Positions 23,804 through 34,105 of a stretch of 64,000 nt of DNA are shown here, in pieces. The notes beneath the pieces were generated by a model. That model had not been told where the DNA came from. It saw only the letters and a list, made by a program, of their open reading frames with translations, and made no database searches. The stretch spans positions 31,628,145-31,692,144 of the forward strand of contig OW028574.1 in the NCBI GenBank assembly GCA_932294295.1, in the 5' to 3' direction. The translations under genes were made by a program, and so were the position numbers. The stretch comes from Alitta virens. Its lineage: Eukaryota > Annelida > Polychaeta > Phyllodocida > Nereididae. Every line of letters begins with the position of its first letter. The first letter of the stretch is position 1.

Positions 23804-24895
23804 AGATTTGAGTCATCAAAAATACCAAATGACTATGAAAACATTCAGGAAATGGAGAAGAGGACTGTACCACTGTAGCATTAAGGAAGCAGAGACAATG
23901 AACTGCAAAAGAGATGCAGAAAATCCATTGCTTGTCATGGTGAGTATTCATTGCAAAAAATAAAAAAAATCGCTACATTTCACTATCATAAATCTGTAAT
24001 TGTCCTGTTGAATACTACTTTTGCATATACAGCAGATTGCTAAAGTATCCATGCCTCTGGATTTTGCTATAGCAGCTATAAATCTATGTTGGTTAAAAGT
24101 GGTACATGCAATCAGCACAATTTTGTTGGAGGTGATAATTTACTACATGTTGTAAATTTTCAAGCCACTTTGCAACTGTTATGTAATGTTTCATATGAAA
24201 TTGCAAATATTTTCATTGTTGCACTAGATTTTTTATCAGGGTTTCTCTGAATTTGCTAAAATTCACCTAGGAAAACATTTCACATAAAATATAATTGAAT
24301 ATCGGCTGGCAAGAATGAAAATATTAAGGACTTCAGTATAGTAATAAATTGGTAAAAGTGCATTAAAAGTGCATCTTATTTTTTAAAGCCAATCTTTTGT
24401 TCTTCAAAATTTCATTTTTTTATTATCAGTCAACAACCGAAAGTGATAGTTTACAAAACAGACACCAAAATATTAAAATTTAATGAGAAGTTGAAAATAT
24501 TGCAATTTTCATGGAATTACATCACATGCTAAGGCCACGTTAATTTTAAAAAAGTGCCATTGATATGGGTTATATACTTCCCATGGCCAACTATGAATAG
24601 TTATAGTTGACATTTAGGAGGAAGAATACTTTTGCAACCCACTGTATTCTTGTGACAGATTGTTAGCTGGTGAATTTAATTTAGTATGTCTGACAATGAA
24701 AGTTATTCCAATGATAATTTTGGCTTTTTTTGTATTTTTTAATTTCTTATTATCACACAGAAATATTTATATTGAAATATCAATAAAATTTGTTGTTGCA
24801 GACTCTTCATGAAATGAATCACAACTGTATTTATCCAAAAAGACTTGAAATTGTGCAAGTCACCTTGCCAGGGTACATTAAGGAGAATATGAAAG
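23804..24895 (+). CDS. possible two-exon fragment of an unknown gene
   Basis: Exon 23804-23939 follows a pyrimidine-rich ..TTGTTTTGCAG acceptor and ends at CATG|GTGAGT. Exon 24802-24895 follows TTGTTGTTGCAG and ends at GAAAG|GTAAAA. One frame is open through both and keeps phase: after an ATG at 23829 it reads MTMKTFRKWRRGLYHC and ENPLLVM, joining to TLHEMNHNCIYPKRL, IVQVTLPGYIKENMK. A possible upstream exon ends at 23726 (CCTG|GTGAGT) but has an in-frame stop, so it would be leader. No domain recognised; further exons are not found. This could be a host gene piece, a pseudogene or a chance arrangement. Confidence 0.3.
23932..24042 (+). repeat. direct repeat, copy 1 (splice donor plus intron start)
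   Basis: 111 bp starting TTGTCATGGTGAGTATTC recur at 25135-25242 with about 95% identity. The repeat begins a few bases before the putative exon end and covers the donor and first 100 bp of the intron. Confidence 0.9.
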
Positions 24896-25134
24896 GTAAA
24901 AAATACTTTGCATAGTTTTTAAAAACTTCTTTCTTAAAATCAAAGATATCACAAATTTTTTTTGAAGCATCCATAATGCAAATATGGACTGTAAATGACT
25001 CTGTGGTGTTGTGTATTCATATTGATATTTTCAATAAAGAACCACCCTTAGACAGAATGCAAAAAAGTAGAACATTCCATGAAAAATTATGAAGAATGAG
25101 TGACTGGATGACATGTACTAAATTAACATGCGGA

Positions 25135-25242
25135 TTGTCATGGTGAGTATTCATTGCAAAAAATAAAAAATCGCTACATTTCACTATCATAAATCTGTAA
25201 TTGTCATGTTGAATACTACTTTTGCATATACAGTAGATTGCT
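25135..25242 (+). repeat. direct repeat, copy 2
   Basis: Partner of 23932-24042, same orientation, 1.2 kb downstream, with a shorter A tract and few substitutions. Confidence 0.9.
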
Positions 25243-26490
25243 TATGGTTTTTAGAGTGCACCCCATCCCCACTCGTGACGGTCCAATCTGGGTACAGATT
25301 GATTGTTACCAGGCTGTTACTTTAAAATCTGGAATAGAATAATGACTGAGCCCTACCTGCATTGTAAATAGCCCATTGTACTTGTACAATATTCTTATGG
25401 TGGCTGCTGTTTACATATACTGTTTTACAGCGATCTCGATAAATCAAAGGTCTGCACGGAAAATCTTTTCGACGAGGTTATTATTGTAATAATCACGCCT
25501 ACAGAGTGCTCTTTGCAATTTTTCTTATCATCATGAAGGTTTTACAGTCAGTGTGTGGCCAATTCTGAAAACTATGATGCTCAGCAGAAAGTGACATGCC
25601 CTAACAAAGCATAATATATTCATCACATTAAGCAATTGTGCGTAGTACAAGGATAATAACATAACTAGAAAAAAAAATAAGACATACAATAACAATATAA
25701 ACTTTCCTATGGAAAGCTTATAATTAGCGAATGTTTTTGAAATCGTCTAGAATCCAATGCAGACAAATCAGTTAGCGTTATTCAATGTCATGCAAGTCAC
25801 TAGTCACAATGACTGACTACTTAATTAGATATTTCATCTTAAATGATGAAGACTAGTAGTGACTACTCGGCTAGATACTGTTGGGGGGAGGGGTGGGTCA
25901 GCTTTTTCAGACACAGCTGTCACATAGAATGTCATCTTTGAAAGGTGATCTGCTATGTTATTCAAATCTTGCACAAACTAATTAACGCAATCATGTACTC
26001 ATTAAAAAAAAAAAGATTCCATAATGAAAGATAATACCTACAGATACTGAGACTATCAACTGAGGTGTCAATTTATTTGAAAAATAAGAAATTCGTATTC
26101 CAGAAATATCACACACACACAAAAAACTATTTGATCTTGACTCAAGTTGACTGTGTTGGTCGACTATGTTGTTACAAGCAATTAAAAGAAAGGTAATAAG
26201 CAAATTAAATAATTAATTATAGTAGATAAATAGGTCCAAATTATGAATTTGATTGACTTAAAGTGAATTTAGGATGAGATGGCAGATGAAGATGTTGGTG
26301 ATGAGGTTTATGGCATGATCATTGTTTATTCGGCAGATGTAACAATTTATTATGACATGGGTACAGGGAGATAAAGTTTTTTTTTGAGTATGAGAGTTTT
26401 TGAATGTGTGGTTGAGAGATGGTCTGGCATGTGTTTCTGCCATTGATGACAATGGCAACGCCAAGGGGAATTTTGATGAATTGTGTCTGA
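25243..26490. other. unassigned DNA
   Basis: Short (CA)n near 26110-26120; nothing else supported. Confidence 0.45.
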
Positions 26491-26499
26491 TTAAACTTT

Positions 26500-27145
26500 A
26501 GTTTTCAATTTTGACTAGAGATTGGTTATCTATAATTTTCTTCTTGCCAATGGGTGGATTAAATATAACAAAATGTGCTTTTCAATATTGAGTGAGAGTT
26601 TATTGATTGAAAATGTGGATAGACAACTATTGACTTTAAGTATTAAGTTATTGAGGTTTGAATCAGAGAAGAGTAAATAGTGTCATTTGCAAACAACGTA
26701 GGGGTACAATTTTCAGATGCATTTATGATTTCATTGATGAAAATGAGATAAAGAAACGGACATAAGATTGATCCCTGTTGTACGCCATGGGTAATTGTTA
26801 GGATATTTGATCTGGAAGTTTTGAATTGGGTCACGACCAGAAAGGTAAAGAGTTTTAGTGGAATACCTCGTTTTGTGTTGCTCTCTTCTATGACCCTTGG
26901 CTTTTATCATTTTGCAAAGGGGCTTATCTTTGGTATGTAGTGATTTTAATATTCCTTTGGTGATCCATGGCTGACTGTTATGTTTATATTTGTTAAAATG
27001 TCGTAGTTACAATTGAGGGGAGTATCTTTTAGTTTATTATAAATGTCTATTGATGTGCTGCAGAGGGGTCCTTTTCTATTTCGAGGACTTCATTCCAGTT
27101 AGTTTGCAGAAGAGCTTTGTTAAACGTGTTGTTAATGATTTGTCT
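26500..27145 (-). pseudogene. decayed LINE with internal deletion, minus strand
   Basis: Read on minus, successive blocks are NKALLQTNWNEVLEIE, then KYKHNSQPWITKGILKS and RREQHKTRYST (linker between endonuclease and RT), then YLSGRDPIQNFQI, THGVQQGSILCPFLYLIFIN (normally [19 protein letters not shown]), TLFANDTIYSS (YADD box degraded to FAND), and INKLSLNIEK. The RT fingers between linker and the GVPQG block are deleted and several frameshifts occur. Dead copy. Confidence 0.75.
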
Positions 27146-29013
27146 TTAGGTAACATATTTTGTTCATCTTGTAAACTGAGTTTACATACTATGTCATAAT
27201 GTCACAAGCAGGTGAACGCCTTTAAAACCACTCACCATCCATTAAGGTTGAATCTCCTTTTTTTTCTCTCTCTCTCTCTCTTTCTGAATAGTCAGACCTG
27301 TGAAACATTATCCTGCAGCGTCATTTATGTACATCTAATCTTCCCATCATGAATGAGATTTACCTTTGCAACAAGCAAATGTGCTCAAAAGATAAGAGGC
27401 TCAAGCCCCATCAAGGTCACTTTGTGAATGTAACGAAGATTAAAATACAATATATGTCATCAAGAACAAAAATTATCTTTCATTCAAATAGCATTTATAG
27501 TGTCAAACTGATGATTGACCGTTCCTTCCATGCAACAGCTAGAATATTCTCCAAATGGCCACGGGCGAGAAATACACAATTCCAAATCTTATTACGAGCA
27601 GATAAGCTGGGAGCCACCTTGATAGAATGGCACCAGTTGCCAAGTAAAATATATTTCCACCTTCTACCCGTTCATTACCAGCAGTGACATTTTCACCATC
27701 TAAGGTCCACCTCCGGCATAACATAAGTGACCTTGCCACCTTATTACCACTTTTCCGTTTCTTCAAATTCAGAACCATTATTACATTTCAAACTATAGAA
27801 TACAACTGCAGCATTTAATTAATGTCCACGTATACATGGCCCATCACAATAATAATTCTGATTTACTGTTTACGTCTAACTGCCTTAATTCTTGTCCGAT
27901 TTTTAACTGCTGTAAAAACAAAATATTGCTTTACGTGAATCCTCCTCCTTACTCTGCAAGATTAAATGAATTGTTATCAATAAATTAAATTCAGGTTTAT
28001 TTGTTGGTCATGTCCTGAAAAGTTTATTAGACAACATAAACAGACCTGTGTTGAGACTGTTGACCACCATCACCCTTGCCACAATTATCAACATTCTCGT
28101 GTTTGTTTTTCCAAAAAAATTAACATAATTTGACAAAACATACTCTAGAATTTGACACAGTGTTCTTTGGCAATGAAAGAAACCAGAGAAGAAAGAGCAA
28201 TCCTAGCACATTGTGCATAAGCTCCATGTTCAGATCATACACGCTGAAAGAGTTACAAACAGTAATACGAGCATTCTGAAGAAAACAAAAGTACAGAAAA
28301 TAAAATCTGGTGCCTATGCATGTAGTATTTGTAGAGCACTTTTTTTATTCATAATCATACCGAGAACTGTGACTCGCAGGTTTCAGATTATGCACAATAA
28401 GCATATAATAATGCTCAGTATTTTCATTGCACAGCATTTTCATTGCAACAAGGGCCCCGTATTTCAAGTTGATATTGTCACCTTGAGCTAAATGATACAA
28501 ACAACAATAAATATCAAGAATACATCATTATGACCAAACCAAAACATTAAGAATTACGTCTGGCAATAAAAGCAACTCTCTTAGGAGACATGCTCCTATG
28601 TCAACACATTAACGCTTGCATGGGGAGGAACTGTGAGCCAGACTTGGTTATATATCAAGACAACTTCCGCTAAAAGCTACTATATTTAAGGTAAAAGTAG
28701 TCTCTATGTGACAACGCAATTATTACTCCGCATATGCAATCTAGTTTCAAGGCAAATCTATTCACGTCACGTGTGAAAGATGCGCATATGAAATGCTTCA
28801 TAGTGTGATAGATGTGCCCTGCAATGGATATCCAGACTCATGCAGTCGTAAAATCTAATCTAAACTAGGTACAAAAGAGGCGTTCCATTCGTAGAATAAG
28901 TAGTTTGCTTTGAGCTACGCGAGCTTGCCATTTCACTAACCAGATACACATATTTTCAGTCTCATCTAAAGTAAACAATCAATTTCTCTTATAGTCTATA
29001 GGCTGGCTCATGG
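27146..29013. other. unassigned DNA
   Basis: (TC)n at about 27262-27283. Short ORFs at 27349-27687 and 28213-28491 show no domain. Confidence 0.45.
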
Positions 29014-29118
29014 TACATGGCCAAATGTGCCATGTGCGTTTCCAATGAGAAGGATAAACGCATGGTTTTTGCCTAATTAAAATGAGGTGAAAACGCACGT
29101 AGCACATTTGGCCATGTA
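29014..29118. mobile_element. 105-bp fold-back MITE, copy 1
   Basis: TACATGGCCAAATGTGCC at left; the right end is its near reverse complement (GCACATTTGGCCATGTA). Interior GAGAAGGATAAACGCATGGT is shared with the copy at 60691-60823. Confidence 0.9.
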
Positions 29119-29928
29119 TTAAAGGTCTAACAATGTGAGGTGATGACACAGTGTTCAGGGGCTACTTAATGTTGACCAGCTTATCAAAGGTGCCAATTCA
29201 AGCAAATTTACCTACCTGACGTACTCAAGTGGTCTCCACTAATTACATCATCGGATTTGCCTACGTATCAACCTGGATATGATTGAAAATTAGCATAAAT
29301 ATCGTTAGTTTCATAAAATATGGTTGACTCTCGACAGCTGTAGCAACCTACTCCTGGCTGTGGCTATAGCTGACCCAGTCGCTTTTGGCTACTTCTAGCT
29401 AATAGCCGACTTACACCTACCACCACTGAAAAAAAAAAAAACCTTGGAAAATGTAAGAAATTTAGCTAAATGGTGTTGGTCTTGGACTGGGAAAGGAAGC
29501 TGTGACCCAGGAACAACATTGGACCGGTAAAAATCAACTTGGAAAGATGCTCATGGATATCCGTTCTCAATATAAATAGACTCTTGAACTTACTATGACC
29601 AAATATAAGAGATTATATGATGAAACTGTCTCAAGTTTATTAAATATCATTTTGAACATGAACTGGATGTACTACATTTGAACACTAGCTTGTGCTATCT
29701 AACCAATTCCACTCATGAATCTATACAACTTCATATTGTCATATTTCATTTTTTTCTTCTTTCATGGTTTTCTTATTTTTTCACAAATGTTTTGTTTCAA
29801 TGTGACTAATTATGTATTTGTTTTTCCCTGTGATTCAGGCCTGATTTCTCTTATTCTTCAACTGCTCAGATTTTTTCTTCAGACTGTGAAAGTTTTCCAT
29901 ATCAAAAATTTCTTGCCTGTGAGTTCTT
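29119..29928. other. unassigned; probable LINE 5' UTR toward the right
   Basis: No domain. The T-rich DNA from about 29700 may belong to the 5' region of the LINE whose ORF begins at 29929, but the element start cannot be seen. Confidence 0.35.
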
Positions 29929-30262
29929 ATGGTCCCTGATTGTTATTTATGTAATAGACGTTTACTGAGACATTCACTTTTCCTACAATGCTGTTATTGT
30001 AGTGGAGTAGCGCATCTTAAATGCCTGCCGTATATATCCAGAACAGATACACTTTTCTCTGAAAGAGCTCATAATAAATGGTTATGTACTCGTTGTACTG
30101 CAACCGAACTCCCTTTTAACCATTATGATAATGATAATGATTTCCTGCAGGTGTTGTCCGAGGCTTGGTCAAGTTTGAACACATGTCCTTTGACACTTTT
30201 CCCTAATTTGACCCTCAATCCTTTTGAACTTAATGAGGATGAGTTTGATTCTCCCATTTTTG
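29929..30262 (+). pseudogene. LINE ORF N-terminal part with PHD zinc finger
   Basis: Eight zinc ligands in C4HC3 order are visible: C5, C8, C21, C24, H29, C32, C53 and C56, with WLCTRC at the end, which is the PHD-type pattern. LPFNHYDNDNDF follows, as in PHD-bearing LINE ORFs. In these elements the finger precedes the endonuclease and may target chromatin. LINE-like sequence stops about DHV (30262), where Harbinger DNA begins. Starts at ATG 29929; an upstream start cannot be excluded. The open frame runs on to 30411 by chance. Confidence 0.75.
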
Positions 30263-30340
30263 ACCATGTGATCAGGGGATCATTCAGCATTTTGCTAACA
30301 CACATAGAAGACCAAAAGACGGCTCCAGAAATTTTTTATC

Positions 30341-31990
30341 ATGCCGATGAAAAAGACCAGGTTCGCCAAAAGGCCTGCAGTGGACACAGAACTATCTGCT
30401 GGATCTTCTGATGACTCTGAAAACCCGACAAAGACATCGCAGAAGACTGTTCTTCCTGTGAAGAAAATGAAGAAGTCTGCTCCAAGATCTCCTGTCAAGA
30501 GGACTACTGCTGCTGCAAGATCTCCTGCCAAGAGGACTGCTGCTGCAAGATCTCCTGGCAAGAAGACTGCTGCTGCTGCAAGATCTCCTGCCAAGAGGAC
30601 TACTGCTGCTGCAAGATCTCCTGCCAAGAGGACTGCTGCTGCAAGATCTCCTGCCAAGAGGACTGCCAAGACGCGTCTGCCAGTGCCAACAAGAACGTCA
30701 TCAGATGCTGGCAGTAGTAATGATGAGCCCCAGGTTGCTACTCCTGCGTCTGCTGCAGCACCTGCTACTTCTTCGCCTGCACCTGCTCCTTCGCCTGCTC
30801 CTTCGCCTGTTCCTTCGCCTGCTCCTTCGCCTGCTTCTTCGCCTGTTCCTTCGCCTGCTCCCTCGCCTGCTACTTCACCTGCTACGTCCGAAGTGCCTGC
30901 TACACTTTCCTATGTTGCCAGGAAAAAACAGGAAAAGTTGTTCCTGCCAGCCACTGATGAGCAGGATATCGCTGACTGGTTTAGAGACCATCCCATTTTT
31001 TATGAATGGACCTTGAAAGCCTACAAGGATTCAGGCAAGAAAATGGCCCTCATCAATGAGATGGCAAGGAAACTGAGTGTCCCCTGCACTGGATACCAAT
31101 TGAAGACCTGGATGGAATCCATGCGGACTGTCGCAGGGAAACTAGTGCGGCAGGGACCATCTGGAACTGCGAAGAGGAACCCCACAGAGAAGGAGTTGTG
31201 GATTATATCGAATTTTGGATTCCTTGTGGACCACATTACACGTATTCCAAGTCGCCGGGGGAACACTGCCCTCCAGAAGAAAATTGGCAAGGCACGGGAG
31301 ACACTTAAAAATCTCGAGGAAGAAGAAGGGAGCTCTACTCCAGCTGATGATTCCGGGCCCCAGGAAATTTCTGATCCGGACATTTCTATGGATATCCCTC
31401 CTGTCCGGCAGACGAAGGGTGGTCCATACAAGAAAAGGAAAAGGTCCACGCCACCGCAATCTGGCATAGAAAATCTTGTTAACATTGCCAGACAGTCTAC
31501 TGGAGTCATCCAGCAGACTATGCAGCAAATGGCCGTTCCTCCAAAGGATTTGAAGGAGAGGCGAATCCGGGCGATGGGGGAGTTCATTGTCATGGAATGC
31601 CTGTCCATGGATGATGAAGCATTTGAAGACCTGCACAGCAACCTGATCCCCACATTCATGCAGCTCAAAGCGAATGCCATTAGAGCCAGGTTCCAGCTGC
31701 AGCATCAACCCCAGCATCAACCTCAGCAATTCATGCAGCACCAGCAGCATCACCAGCAGCATCACCAGCAGCAGCACCAGCAGCAGCACCAGCAGCACCA
31801 GCAGCAGCACCAGTTCTATCCTCCTTCTGGGTCCCAGCATCAGGTGCACTTCCCACCAATGATAAGTCCAGAAAAGAATTGGCCAGCGGGAACCTCAGCA
31901 ATGCCTCCTTCCAGACCTCCATCCATGATTTCCGAGATTCCCACAACTTCAACTCCTGCTTTGAACATAAGCCAGTTTTTGAATGTTTGA
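30341..31990 (+). CDS. Harbinger MADF/Myb-like DNA-binding protein with histone-like tail
   Basis: 549 aa, intronless. Order of regions: residues 1-48 basic/acidic start; about 50-113 six SPxK units (SPVKR, SPAKR, SPGKK, SPAKR x3) separated by TAAAAR-type spacers, like the S/T-P-x-K tails of linker and sperm histones; about 145-185 SPAP/SPVP proline repeat; about 204-300 a MADF/SANT-like trihelix with ADWFRDHPIFYEWTLKAYKD, LSVPCTGYQLKTWMESMR and ELWIISNFGFLVDHI; 300-450 acidic linker and a basic KKRKR signal; about 453-492 Q/H-rich. In PIF/Harbinger this protein binds the ends and carries transposase to the nucleus. The stop (31988) lies 25 nt before a histone-type stem-loop. No TATA is visible upstream. 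Alternative reading as a host gene is unlikely given the convergent transposase. Confidence 0.85.
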   Translation: MPMKKTRFAKRPAVDTELSAGSSDDSENPTKTSQKTVLPVKKMKKSAPRSPVKRTTAAARSPAKRTAAARSPGKKTAAAARSPAKRTTAAARSPAKRTAAARSPAKRTAKTRLPVPTRTSSDAGSSNDEPQVATPASAAAPATSSPAPAPSPAPSPVPSPAPSPASSPVPSPAPSPATSPATSEVPATLSYVARKKQEKLFLPATDEQDIADWFRDHPIFYEWTLKAYKDSGKKMALINEMARKLSVPCTGYQLKTWMESMRTVAGKLVRQGPSGTAKRNPTEKELWIISNFGFLVDHITRIPSRRGNTALQKKIGKARETLKNLEEEEGSSTPADDSGPQEISDPDISMDIPPVRQTKGGPYKKRKRSTPPQSGIENLVNIARQSTGVIQQTMQQMAVPPKDLKERRIRAMGEFIVMECLSMDDEAFEDLHSNLIPTFMQLKANAIRARFQLQHQPQHQPQQFMQHQQHHQQHHQQQHQQQHQQHQQQHQFYPPSGSQHQVHFPPMISPEKNWPAGTSAMPPSRPPSMISEIPTTSTPALNISQFLNV

Positions 31991-32015
31991 AGACAACAGT
32001 TTTAAAACCATCCCC

Positions 32016-32052
32016 GGCCTTTTTCAAGGCCACCAAATCCTCCCAAAAGAGC
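32016..32052 (+). terminator. histone-type 3' stem-loop and downstream element (MADF gene)
   Basis: GGCCTT-TTTC-AAGGCC at 32016-32031, followed by ACCA, then AAAAGAGC at 32045-32052. It fits the animal histone stem-loop consensus GGYYYU-UHUH-ARRRCC at every position. AAAAGAGC is complementary to the GCUCUUUU stretch I recall in mammalian U7 snRNA. Spacing (25 nt after the stop, 13 nt from stem to purine element) is in the range of real histone genes. No AATAAA follows before the spacer. Confidence 0.75.
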
Positions 32053-32292
32053 ACGCCTTGTACACATATCTGTGTATAAACAATCAATCAAAAAAAAAAG
32101 TTCCAAAACCCTCCAAACTTTTCTCTATCTTTGTCCACGAAAGTATAATATTTTAGTCCAAAATCAATTTCTTCACATCAAGTAACTTGTTCATATTTCC
32201 TTTTCATTACAGCACAAATATTGGTCCATTTTTTTGTAATATTTCTTTTAATAAGGGTTAATAATTTTGATGAAAGAAGACATACTTTTTTT
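32053..32292. other. Harbinger copy 2 spacer, left part
   Basis: AT-rich, with an A10 tract near 32090; no coding sense. Confidence 0.5.
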
Positions 32293-32600
32293 GGTTCAGA
32301 AGTGCCGTAGTTTTTTCTTGTTCAGAAGTGCCGTACTTTTTTTTTGTTCAGAAGTGCCGTAGTTGTGTCTTGTTCAGAAGTGCCGTATTATTTTTTTTGC
32401 TTCAGAACTGCCGTAGTTTTTTCTATTATACTGCAATGAAAATAATGAAAGTACGGCACTTCTGAACAAGAAACAACTACGGCAGTTCTGAAGCAAAAAA
32501 AATAATACGGCACTTCTGAACAAGAAACAACTACGGCAGTTCTGAACAAAAAAAAAGTACGGCACTTCTGAACAACCAACAACTACGGCACTTCTGAACC
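32293..32600. repeat. 308-bp inverted array of a 15-bp unit
   Basis: Unit TTCAGAASTGCCGTA occurs five times on + (starts 32295, 32321, 32347, 32373, 32401) and six times inverted (starts 32452, 32478, 32506, 32532, 32558, 32584), separated by T-rich or A-rich linkers. The outer 18 bp, GGTTCAGAAGTGCCGTAG and its complement, are perfect. The whole can fold as a long hairpin. It may be a MITE inserted in the spacer or a structure of the element itself. Confidence 0.95.
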
Positions 32601-32666
32601 AATAAAATATTTTGTGTGGGTCAGACAGGAACTTTTTTTTTATTACACAAGAAGTGTACATGGTCT

Positions 32667-32703
32667 GCTCTTTTGGGAGGATTTGGTGGCCTTGAAAAAG
32701 GCC
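32667..32703 (-). terminator. histone-type 3' stem-loop and downstream element (transposase gene)
   Basis: Read on minus: GGCCTT-TTTC-AAGGCC (32703-32688), ACCA, then AAAAGAGC (32674-32667). It starts 20 nt after the transposase stop. The 42 bp from CCCCGG to AGAGCA are identical to 32012-32053 in opposite orientation, so each convergent gene has the motif in its own sense strand. An AATAAA lies farther down (about 32637-32642) and could be a back-up polyadenylation signal. Confidence 0.78.
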
Positions 32704-32723
32704 GGGGTTGTTTTGTGGAATCT

Positions 32724-34049
32724 TTATACCATGTCATCTTGCCATGGCACTCTTCCTTCTTCTGAATTGACAAAGTCCACCAAGTACTGCCGTTGATTCT
32801 TGGCTGCTTCAGTCATAGAATGCCCTCTATTTGTTGGTGGCATTTCATCGATTTCTCCAGCTGCCCTCCAAGTTCCTGGGATGATACGATGTGTGATTGG
32901 ATCTTCATGGTCCAGCATGATGTTCTGAGCAGTCGGATAAGTTATTCTCATCAGATTGTGGAGGCAGCAACATGCAATGACTATGGATTCCACTGTCTTA
33001 GTTCTTTGTGGCATGGTAGTCAGGAGACACCTGAACCTTGCTGCAAGGATCCCAAATGCGTTTTCCACAATTCTTCTTGCCCGGGAGAGGCAGTAATTGT
33101 ATATCCTCTGCTCTTTGGTCATGTTTCTGAGAGGCAGTGGCTTCATCAGCCAGGTTCTCAAGGGGAAGGCATCATCTCCAACAATGAAGTAGGGAAGAGG
33201 TCTGTGACCAGGAAGAATTGGTTCAGGTGGAGGTAATCCAATGGTCCCTTCTTCAAGTCCTTCTCTCAGGAGTGTATCATTAAAAACTCCTCCATCAGAT
33301 CCAGCGCCGTTTGCTCCACAGTCTACATAGAGGAACTTGTAATCAGCATCCACAAGAGCCATGAGTACGATGGAATGGAAGCCCTTGTAATTGAAATACA
33401 CTGAACCACCTTTTGGAGGACATTTGATGGCCACATGCTTCCCATCAATGGCTCCAATACAGTGAGGAAAGTTCCACCTTGAATAGAACAGTTTCGCAAC
33501 TTCTCTCCACTCTTCTGCAGTTGTGGGGCATGCCAGGACCTCTTCATTATACTCCGCAATGATGGCTTCACAGACTTCTCGAATTATCTTGCTGATGGTA
33601 TTGTAAGCCACTCTGAAGCCATACATGAGGGACCTGTAGCTGTTTCCAGTTGCCAAATAGCGGAGGGTGATGGCAAGTCTGAGTCCTGGCTCCAAAGATT
33701 TCCTCCAGAAGGTGTCTTCTTTGGTAATCCTATGACCTATTTTGCCAAGGATCCCTTGAAACATGGCTGGTTCCATTCTCAAAAAGTTAGTATAACTAGA
33801 AGTGTCCTCTTGCATCAGTTCAGTCAGTAGACGCTCATACTGTCCCATCTGAGGTCTTCTCAGCAGCCAGGGCCTCACCCAACACCTCCTCCTCCTCTTC
33901 CTCCTCATGGCTGCTAATTTTCTTTCTTCTTTCTTCTTACTCTCCTCATCCTCAAGTAATGCTGCTGCAACAACAGCAAGTTGCAGATTCGCATGAGCAG
34001 CTAGTAGTACCAAGACTCTATTCTGATGTTCTGTCTGATGCATGTCCAT
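32724..34049 (-). CDS. PIF/Harbinger DDE transposase, intact
   Basis: 441 aa, intronless, nuclear; cuts and joins transposon ends at TWA targets together with the MADF protein. Basic N-terminal region (KKEERKLAAMRRKRRRR, 39-55), WLLRRP, helix-turn-helix-like segment about 120-163 (ITLRYLATGNSYRSLMYGF), then the nuclease fold: FPHCIGAIDGKH (D202), LYVDCGANGAGSDGGVF (D243) and RRIVENAFGILAARF (E329), with YFIVGDDAFPL between them, all typical of the family. Length and motifs are normal and no lesion is seen. Either of two ATGs (34049 or 34043) could start it; the first is used. A TATA box lies about 57 bp upstream, and a histone-type 3' signal 20 nt after the stop. Confidence 0.92.
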   Translation of the reverse strand: MDMHQTEHQNRVLVLLAAHANLQLAVVAAALLEDEESKKKEERKLAAMRRKRRRRCWVRPWLLRRPQMGQYERLLTELMQEDTSSYTNFLRMEPAMFQGILGKIGHRITKEDTFWRKSLEPGLRLAITLRYLATGNSYRSLMYGFRVAYNTISKIIREVCEAIIAEYNEEVLACPTTAEEWREVAKLFYSRWNFPHCIGAIDGKHVAIKCPPKGGSVYFNYKGFHSIVLMALVDADYKFLYVDCGANGAGSDGGVFNDTLLREGLEEGTIGLPPPEPILPGHRPLPYFIVGDDAFPLRTWLMKPLPLRNMTKEQRIYNYCLSRARRIVENAFGILAARFRCLLTTMPQRTKTVESIVIACCCLHNLMRITYPTAQNIMLDHEDPITHRIIPGTWRAAGEIDEMPPTNRGHSMTEAAKNQRQYLVDFVNSEEGRVPWQDDMV

Positions 34050-34105
34050 GGTCCTCTCTCTTCAGCAGCTACAGACAGAATGATCAAGAACAGAAGATGC
34101 AGCCC

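Noticed and set aside
31021..32087. Large minus-strand and alternative-frame ORFs across the MADF gene
   Set aside because: Shadows of the 549-aa gene; amino-acid composition follows the CAG/CTG repeat in the wrong frame.
32637..32642. AATAAA on the minus strand as the main transposase polyadenylation signal
   Set aside because: It lies beyond the stem-loop and purine element in an A-rich run; it may be a back-up site, but it does not explain the conserved 42-bp inverted block.
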